Origin: Nicotiana tabacum
Lineage: Eukaryota; Streptophyta; Magnoliopsida; Solanales; Solanaceae
Reading direction: 5' to 3'
DNA: 64,000 bases
NCBI RefSeq assembly: GCF_000715075.1
Contig: NC_134095.1
Location: 42,758,806-42,822,805, forward strand
The notes beneath the pieces are model-generated. The model had not been told where the DNA came from, ran no database searches, and saw only the letters and a list, made by a program, of their open reading frames with translations. The translations under genes and the position numbers were made by a program. Shown here piece by piece: positions 56,350-64,000 of the stretch (its first letter is position 1; every line of letters begins with the position of its first letter).

Positions 56350-59300
56350 TGTCACACCTCCTTTTTACATACCCGAGAGGGTACGAGGGAGTTTTTCCAA
56401 TTAAAGGACAATCGAAACGGGATTGGTTTATTAATTTCAGAGTCGCCACTTGGGAGATTTAGGGTGTCCCAAGTCACCAATTTTAATCCCGAATCGAGGA
56501 AAAGAATGACTCCATATTACAGTCTGCGCACCAGAAATCCGGATAAGGAATTCTGTTAACCCGGGAGAAGGTGTTAGGCACTCCCGAGTTCCGTGGTTCT
56601 AGCACGGTCGCTCAACTGTCATATTCGGCTTATTTATCTGATTTTAAATACCATTATGAACCAATGTGCCAATTTTAACTTTTTACCGCTTTATTGTTAT
56701 TATTTCAAAAGGATGTGAACATCGCTTAAAACATGTCTTTGGACTGCGTCACATGAAATGCACCCACAATCTGGAACATATTTTATTTGATGTTTTGGGA
56801 TTTGGATCTGGGTCGCATGAAATGCACACCCCAAGTTTTAAGAAAGTAGATTATTAAACGCGCACCTAAAGAGACTATCGTGTTATTATTTTGGGAAGGG
56901 CCGTGAAATTTGCTAAACGGCCCGTCTCGGAATCTAAGTATTTAATATATACATTTAGAGGGCCCCGCAGCTTCTACATTTTTGTTTGTCGAGGCTCGTC
57001 TCATTTTTATTTTAAAGGATAAACCTATAATGACTATATTTCCTATTAAGTTCGTCTCTAAAATAAAAGAAAATCTCTTAATTATTTACATGCTTGCAGA
57101 TTATTTATAGCAGGATCCGAAATGCTTTTACAGAATAAGGAAACGTGACCATGCATACACAGCTGATCGAACATTATGGGCCCAAATCCAGCTCATGCGG
57201 AATGGGCCAGACCTGGGCCACTGTTTATCCGAGGCGGGTCTGTTTGATCTGTTTTGACCTGGGCTCGACCTTCATAAGGTTGAGGGGCGCGGACTTGTGC
57301 TAATTGTCATAAGGGTGTGGCTTGATAATTATAACAAGGCAGTTTATCAAAAGAGAATGAAAACTAACTGAGGCGGATAGTTTTATTCTTTGACATGCAT
57401 TAAAAGAGAATGCTAATTACAAAACACAACTAATTTCCAAGACATAGCCTAGTATACTGCCAGTCCTTTTGTCTGTCAACCTAACCAACATATGATATTA
57501 AACCATACTACATTTTTTGTATTCACTATATGAAAGGACCAACTCCAATACCCAAACAAGATTGTAAACCATTACACACTACATGATCATCTATATAGCA
57601 ACTACATGTGGACATAGATGTCTTCAAATCTTCCCTTTTGTATTCATGCTCGACTTTCAAATTACATGGACAGTATTAGTTGTGTACCTGGTATAGAGGA
57701 ACAAAAGAAGAAGGAAAAGGATCAGCTGAGTAGTACACAGCAAACAACAGCAACAGCAGATTCACAGCAACAACACAGCAACAACAACCAACCAACAATG
57801 ATGAAGCTCAGCAAGGAGTCGAGCAACAAATAAACAATCCCAGAAAAACAGAGTAGGAAACAACAGCCCAGAATGTTGAATGTAACAGCAACAGAAATCC
57901 AATGACCACAAGAAAGCTTGGCAAACGACAGAAAAGCAAAACCACAAAGACAACCTGATCAAACTGGACTTTTACACAGTTTCTTTTAGACAATACTCAT
58001 TCACAGTGTTCTGAAATTTATTTCTGTTTTTCCTTTTTCAGTTTTCTTACTCACAGAATCTCTCAAGACTCCAAAAAAATGAACTCCCTTTCTAATGGAA
58101 GGTCTGCCTCTTTTATAGCCTAACCTTAACACTATACAATCTGTTTGACAACTCAAAATTCCCCCTCCCTGTTGTTTTTCCACTCACTTATTTTAAATAA
58201 CAAAACTCCCATGAAATCCCTGACATCCCCTCTCTCTTTTTGTTGTTAAAGTGTCTTAATCTCTTGTTTATTTAACCAATAATCTGACAGCACATACTGT
58301 CCCATTATTTTAATTCCTTAAAGCTAACCATACACAGGCTGCCCACGGTCTAAACCAAATAAACATGGCATCATATTTAAAATCAAAGTCTGAACTGCCA
58401 TTATAACCTTCCCCTAGATGTTCTTTAATTCAATTTGAACAAAATCAATAGGCAATACAATTCAGTTCCTAATGGGATTCAAATACGATCACAGCAGAAA
58501 TAAACAACATGAATCAAGTTGTTACCATTAATGACTGAAACTAATTGACGACATATATCGACTCGACTATATTAATCGTAACACATAACAATCAATCGTT
58601 CATATAAACAACACGTACAGAGTCCCGAATGACTTCAGACAACTTTGTTCAATCACTGGGAACCTATATGAATTAACTCGTTTGACGACTAATCTAATCG
58701 AACATGTATATCACAGAATACATTCAAAATACACATAGAAAATCAACCGACCAAATAAAAGGTTTTTGCTAGAGATGGAAGAAATCAGGAAAAATAACAG
58801 ATAATAACAAACAACAAATCATGCTGACAACTCAATCAAAACTAAAAGGAAAAGAGGACACTTACTGGGGAAGTTTAAACCGAAACGACCCAAGTCCGAC
58901 TTAGCTTTGACCATTTGAGGCCAACCAAACTTTAATCAGGGTGTTCTCACATGAGAACACCTTGATTAAGGTCTATTAGACCTCGAACCTTTGTTAAGGT
59001 CGGCTGGATTCCAAGGCTATCCGTGTTCAAGGTTTTGGATTTTCAGATCTGGTTTTTTAGGAGTTGCGGGTAGATTCAGACCAAACCAAGTTTGGTTTGG
59101 TCACGAGGAGGGTCAGGGGAGAGTCTGGTATGAAGATGGGGTGGTTTGGTATAGATTAGAGTTCGACTCAAATCTTCAAATGAAGATTCGAGACGAAGGA
59201 AGGTGATTCGAGGCAAATGGATAGCAGATCCATGTTTAGGACAGTGAGGTGGTCCTAGGGTGTTCAAGAGGTGGCCACCGGCGTCCATGCCGCCGACTTT

Positions 59301-60207
59301 AATGGCGAGGGAGATGGGGCGGCTAGGGTTTCTAATGGGAGGTCTGGGTTTGAGCTTTGGGGACGACGGGATGGGGTGTTTGTATAGGGGGCGTGGGGTG
59401 TAAGGGAAGGCTTATATATGGTCTAGGGGTTTAGATCTGAGCCGTTGGATCAGATGATCTTAACGGTCAGGATCCATTCACTTAGGGGAAACGGTGCCGT
59501 TTGGGTTTTGGTAGTGGGTAAGACCGGGTAAGGCTGGATCGGGTAAAAAATTGGACGGGTTTAGGGGGAAAACCTGGGTCCGTTGGATCAAGGGGTTGGA
59601 CGGCTCAGATCAATTGCCTAAGACGACGTCGTTTGGGGTTAAATGAGTGGCCTGATCAGGACCGTTTGTTTGAGTCAGATCAACGGCTCAGCACAGGGAC
59701 GCTGATACGGCGTCGTTTTGGGACGTACCCGGGCAGCTTGTTTGGACTGGACCTGTGTCCTGGTTTTGGGCCTGATTTTAATTCATTTTTGGCCCAAATC
59801 AACCCTTTCTTTGTTTTTTCTTATTTTTTTTTAAAAAAAAATGAAAATAACAAAAATAAATAATGAAACAAAAAATGAAAAGAAAACAAACAACCATGTG
59901 ACGCTTCAACACAATTATCACACCAAATTAAAATATTTAAGCAAGTTAAATCGCAACCTAGGACAAACGACGCCTATATATTTTGAATTTTCGTTCTTTT
60001 TTAACGACTGAATTACGATTTTGACTACCCTGACAGACATGTTTTTGTATTTTGATTGGTAAGATTAAATGCAAAATGGGCAGACCCACACATGACTAAT
60101 AACACATGTCACGGAAAAACGACAAATTGTACAGTGAGGCCATTTATCACTATTTTTTGTTTTCCTTTTGGAGTGATTGCTCGTGAAGCAAAAATCACGT
60201 GCTTACA
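56350..60207 (-). repeat. 3' LTR of element C (3858 bp)
   Basis: On the minus strand it starts TGTAAGCACGTGATTTTTGC at 60207 and ends GTGTGACA at 56350. Same family as element A's LTR. TATA-like sites are at about 59410-59420 (CATATATAAG) and 58108-58118 (GGCTATAAAAG). GACGCCGT/GACGTCGT motifs occur near 59505, 59622 and 59708. Inner open frames are short and unremarkable. Confidence 0.93.
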
Positions 60208-60949
60208 GCTGCCCCTCATTGCCCGAAGACACGAAGGGTTTTCGCGCAAAGATAAAGCAAGCGATTTTTGCTCGTCCGAATACTCCGTGTGAAGCATTTT
60301 TGAAAAAGATTTGACCGAACCTTTGCTTCAGAGGTTTCCTACATATCCTAGGCTGAACAGGAATCAGGTCAATGTAGTTCGGGAAATTTTGGTAGCTGGG
60401 ACTACCGTGCGATTGTAGTGCTTGCTGCTGTTGTGCGCTGTTGCATGCTGCCGTAGGATGCTACCGCTCAACCGATCTCCCTGTTACATTGTTCTGAAAG
60501 GAAAAACAAGAAGCTAAGCTAGACTATGGATCATGAGGTTTCATCTATCTTCAACTTGTTCTTGTTGCCTTGCTTTCTTGTCGGCTAACGCTTTCCTCTG
60601 ATGCCTTTATTTTGTGAACTTGGGGGATGATACTGGTCCTTCGCCTTTTCTGAATGCCAGTTTTCATCACTTCGCTTGATCTGCTGGGAACATGGCCCTC
60701 TTCTTTAAGCCTTTCAATGGTTTCTCCAGTGGTATGGCTTTCTTCATCAAAATTGTTATGTTGAGCATGCTATAACATTCCCAAACTGCTCCTTTTGAGA
60801 CGCGTTCCTTCTTCCTTTTGAATCGCGCGCTTGCTTTTGCAGCCTTCTACTTCTCGGTGCTGGGGATTTTATTGTTTCCTGCTTGGGGATCTCTGTTGTA
60901 ACCTTCCGCCTTCAGGTGGGGTTGCTGATTCCAAAATCTAGAGCTAAAA
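60208..60949 (-). other. Element C: purine tract and sequence up to the 41-bp array
   Basis: 60208-60220 is the tract (minus strand ATGAGGGGCAGC). A CTACA cassette lies at 60311-60383. The rest parallels 31899-32600 of element A. No gene. Confidence 0.75.
60311..60383 (-). other. CTACA/TGTAG stem-loop cassette, copy 10 (element C, before purine tract)
   Basis: Outer CTACA/TGTAG, inner TCCT/AGGA, outermost CCGAAC/GTTCGG. Orthologous position to copies at 16523 and 32437. Confidence 0.62.
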
Positions 60950-62531
60950 AGTATTCCCGCATGTTACTGGTGGGCGACCTAGGACTTAAATGTATTCCCG
61001 CATTATACTGGTGGGCGACCTAGAACTTAAATGTATTCCCGTATTATACTGGTGGGCGACCTAGAACTTAAATGTATTCCCGCATTATACTGGTGGGCGA
61101 CCTAGAACTTAAATGTATTCCCGCATTATACTGGTGGGCGACCTAGAACTTAAATGTATTCCCGCATTATACTGGTGGGCGACCTAGAACTTAAATGTAT
61201 TCCCGCATTATACTGGTGGGCAACCTAGAACTTAAATGTATTCCCGCATTATACTGGTGGGCGACCTAGAACTTAAATGTATTCCCGCATTATACTGGTG
61301 GGCGACCTAGAACTTAAATGTATTCCCGCATTATACTGGTGGGCGACCTAGAACTTAAATGTATTCCCGCATTATACTGGTGGGCGACCTAGAACTTAAA
61401 TGTATTCCCGCATTATACTGGTGGGCGACCTAGAACTTAAATGTATTCCCGCATTATACTGGTGGGCGACCTAGAACTTAAATGTATTCCCGCATTATAC
61501 TGGTGGGCGACCTAGAACTTAAATGTATTCCCGCATTATACTGGTGGGCGACCTAGAACTTAAATGTATTCCCGCATTATACTGGTGGGCGACCTAGAAC
61601 TTAAATGTATTCCCGCATTATACTGGTGGGCGACCTAGAACTTAAATGTATTCCCGCATTATACTGGTGGGCGACCTAGAACTTAAATGTATTCCCGCAT
61701 TATACTGGTGGGCGACCTAGAACTTAAATGTATTCCCGCATTATACTGGTGGGCGACCTAGAACTTGAATGTATTCCCGCATTATACTGGTGGGCGACCT
61801 AGAACTTGAATGTATTCCCGCATTATACTGGTGGGCGACCTAGAACTTGAATGTATTCCCGCATTATACTGGTGGGCGACCTAGAACTTGAATGTATTCC
61901 CGCATTATACTGGTGGGCGACCTAGAACTTGAATGTATTCCCGCATTATACTGGTGGGCGACCTAGAACTTGAATGTATTCCCGCATTATACTGGTGGGC
62001 GACCTAGAACTTAAATGTATTCCCGCATTATACTGGTGGGAGACCTAGAACTTAAATGTATTCCCGCATTATACTGGTGGGCGACCTAGAACTTAAATGT
62101 ATTCCCGCATTATACTGGTGGGCGACCTAGAACTTAAATGTATTCCCGCATTATACTGGTGGGCGACCTAGAACTTAAATGTATTCCCGCATTATACTGG
62201 TGGGTGACCTAGAACTTAAATGTATTCCCGCATTATACTGGTGGGCGACCTAGAACTTAAATGTATTCCCGCATTATACTGGTGGGCGACCTAGAACTTA
62301 AATGTATTCCCGCATTATACTGGTGGGCGACCTAGAACTTAAATGTATTCCCGCATTATACTGGTGGGCGACCTAGAACTTAAATGTATTCCCGCATTAT
62401 ACTGGTGGGCAACCTAGAACTTAAATGTATTCCCGCATTATACTGGTGGGCGACCTAGAACTTAAATGTATTCCCGCATTATACTGGTGGGCGACCTAGA
62501 ACTTAAATGTATTCCCGCATTATACTGGTGG
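60950..62531 (-). repeat. 41-bp tandem array of element C, about 38 copies
   Basis: Unit on the + strand: TGTATTCCCGCATTATACTG, GTGGGCGACCTAGAACTTAA, A. Copies are highly uniform. A block at about 61760-62005 carries GAACTTGAA instead of GAACTTAAA. The first two copies at the 60950 end are the most diverged. The minus-strand unit contains CGCCCACCAGTATAATG. Confidence 0.97.
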
Positions 62532-63168
62532 TCCTGTAGCAAACAAAAGGATCTAATTAGTTTTAATCGTGGTGGTAGGGAGTGCCTTTCCGGCGGATGA
62601 TTTTTCCTCTCTTCCCTTTTTCTTGCTCTATGTCCCCATAATTGGTTAGTGGACGAAATTGCCTGCCGGGGGTCTCTAGCCTGCTGGGGTTGGTTTTCGA
62701 TTTGTTCCCTTTTCTACTTTCTCTTTAAGCACATGCTGTGGGAATCTGCTTTTACTCCCGAAACCATTCCCTTTGGGAGCTTACTTCCTCCAAAACTGCG
62801 AGACACGATCATTGCGTTGCCTGGGGTCGGCCTTTAAAACTGTTTGTGTTATCCTGTATTGGATGAATTCCCCTTCGGTCTCTGGTAGTAAGCTTTGAAA
62901 AATCCTTTTCAAGACAAATTTTAGGAAGAGAAATAAAAGCTAGAAAAGGAGAAAATCTTTCTGAACCCATATTTGGTGTGGAGAAGAAACTCAGAAGAAC
63001 TTATCTGGAGGACATGACTGGTCCCCGTGATCATGACGTGCACCATAGATTCCCGACCCAGTCTATTTGTATCAATCGATTTGCCCGATGGTCTGACTTG
63101 CTGGGGATGATAAATGACTGTCCATTTCGTTGCAAATGTGGTCGCTTTTTGTTGATCTGTCTTGTCGC

Positions 63169-63332
63169 CTCATAGTGCCCTTCGAGGGGTTTTCACTAAT
63201 GAGACTCTCTCTTTTCTCTCATCTCCCGGCACCTTATGGTGTCTGTGAAGGTTTTCACCAATAAGACTCTCTCATTTCATATCCCTCCTCTTACATCGCC
63301 TCTCGGTGCCTGTGAAGGTTTTCACCGATAAG
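63169..63332 (-). other. Three RGTG-A4 covarying hairpins (element C)
   Basis: Minus strand. 63169-63203: CTCAT/ATGAG, AGTG/CACT, CCC/GGG. 63233-63265: CTTAT/ATAAG, GGTG/CACC. 63300-63332: TCGGTG/CACCGA, CCT/AGG. All have AAAA on the 5' side and follow a GAGAGAGT tract. Confidence 0.68.
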
Positions 63333-63767
63333 ACTCTCTCATTTTATTTCTTTCGAGGAATCGGGGCGTTTGTAGATACGGCCCTATCTTCTGGAGATTC
63401 CTTTGACCATCAATTCATTCCCAGTCTTACGATCCTCTTCTTTGCTGGGGATCGGCGTATTATTCTCGGCCTTATTTGCCTGACTCGACATCTCTTAAAC
63501 ATTGATCGGGAGGTCTTTTGGACGTTGATGTTGGTTTTGGTGTGGAGTTAAAGAAAGGCTATAAAAATGAAAATAATTTGATGGGTGATGTGCTACAACT
63601 TTTGGAATCAAACCTTTGTTGGAACTTAAAACATAACCTCTGCCCCAGTTTTCTTGCTTGGGGAATTTTATTTTTTACACTTATGTTGAGCTATGTGCGT
63701 TACGCACATTGTGCCTATTATGCACACTATGTACATTATGCATCCTATATTCACTATGATGCACACT

Positions 63768-63829
63768 ATGACCGAGCCGTGAGGCGCCTACGTATCCTCT
63801 TTGAGGAATCAGGTCAAACGTAGTTCCCA
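63768..63829 (-). other. CTACG/CGTAG stem-loop cassette, copy 11 (element C, after pol)
   Basis: Outer CTACG/CGTAG, inner TCCTC/GAGGA with AAA loop. Orthologous position to copies at 11872 and 29591. Confidence 0.6.
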
Positions 63830-64000
63830 CGGTTTTGTATTTCTTATGATTTTATCTTCCTTTTTCTTTTCCTTCTTTTCATTTTCTTTTTCTTTTTTTT
63901 TTCTTTTTTTTTCTTTTTTTTCTTCTTTTTTTTCATGTTTTTTTCCATTAGTGATTCCAAAAGAGGGGTATGAAAGAATAACTTAAGGCTCAAAGGGGAA

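Larger units (their letters stand above)
56328..64000 (-). mobile_element. Element C: third Ogre/Tat element, minus strand (3' portion only in window)
   Basis: Read from 64000 downward: sequence homologous to element A from just after the pol stop, a CTACG cassette, three RGTG hairpins, a 41-bp tandem array, a CTACA cassette, purine tract and a full LTR ending at 56350. Then come GAGC-complement bases and an 18-nt primer-site copy before Athila gag resumes. C's pol should begin about 100 bp beyond the window end. Confidence 0.93.
62532..64000 (-). other. Element C 3' untranslated region up to the window end
   Basis: Parallels 29440-31090 of element A in reverse: CCAGCAGG phrases, three RGTG hairpins (63169-63332), TGTGCATAA repeats (63690-63770), a CTACG cassette (63768-63829) and a purine-rich strand (63840-63945). 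No gene. Short open frames on either strand carry no recognisable domain. Confidence 0.75.

Overview
The window is repeat-dominated nuclear DNA of a flowering plant. A tRNA-derived SINE with a (TTG)n tail of the TS type I associate with tobacco, together with Ogre/Tat-type Ty3/gypsy elements with TGTAAGCACGTGA... termini, points to Solanaceae, most likely Nicotiana. The genus is inference. I see no intact host gene. The one host-type gene is a broken leucine-rich-repeat receptor pseudogene.

Layout. Positions 1-36563 are a large Ogre/Tat element on the + strand (element A). Its 5' LTR is cut by the window edge (1-3209) and its 3' LTR is complete (32614-36563). A carries an 18-nt primer binding site, a long leader, an extra ORF upstream of gag (19636-21747), a frameshifted gag (22209-24351), a protease/G-patch ORF (24352-25701), a predicted 180-nt intron, a broken RT-RNase H-integrase region (25878-29315), and a 3' untranslated region with a 50-bp tandem array. 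A second complete element (element B, 4300-19488) lies inside A's leader. B has 2782-bp LTRs and a perfect 5-bp target duplication (ACGGC). Its only substantial ORF is a small Gag-like protein without a capsid core, so it looks non-autonomous. Its 3' half is a succession of tandem arrays.

A's 3' LTR abuts the 3' end of a copia element (36564-37383). Next come the LRR-receptor pseudogene (38063-40110), the SINE with 14-bp target duplications (40220-40456), an LTR-like block on the minus strand (41136-43898), a 43-bp palindromic minisatellite (44345-45275), and AT-rich intergenic DNA with microsatellites. Positions 48880-56327 hold a degraded chromovirus-like LTR, the start of another Tat-type LTR, and an Athila-like LTR, PBS and broken gag. 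This gag is interrupted by a third Ogre/Tat element on the minus strand (element C, 56328 to beyond 64000). C's LTR is followed by exactly 18 nt of primer-binding-site sequence.

The most unusual signal is in the untranslated parts of A, B and C. Several short sequence families recur, and their paired arms change together: CTACG/CGTAG versus CTACA/TGTAG, GGTG/CACC versus AGTG/CACT, CTTAT/ATAAG versus CTCAT/ATGAG. This is the pattern expected of conserved RNA stem-loops. I know of no description of these modules in this element group, and all pairings were read by eye without folding software.
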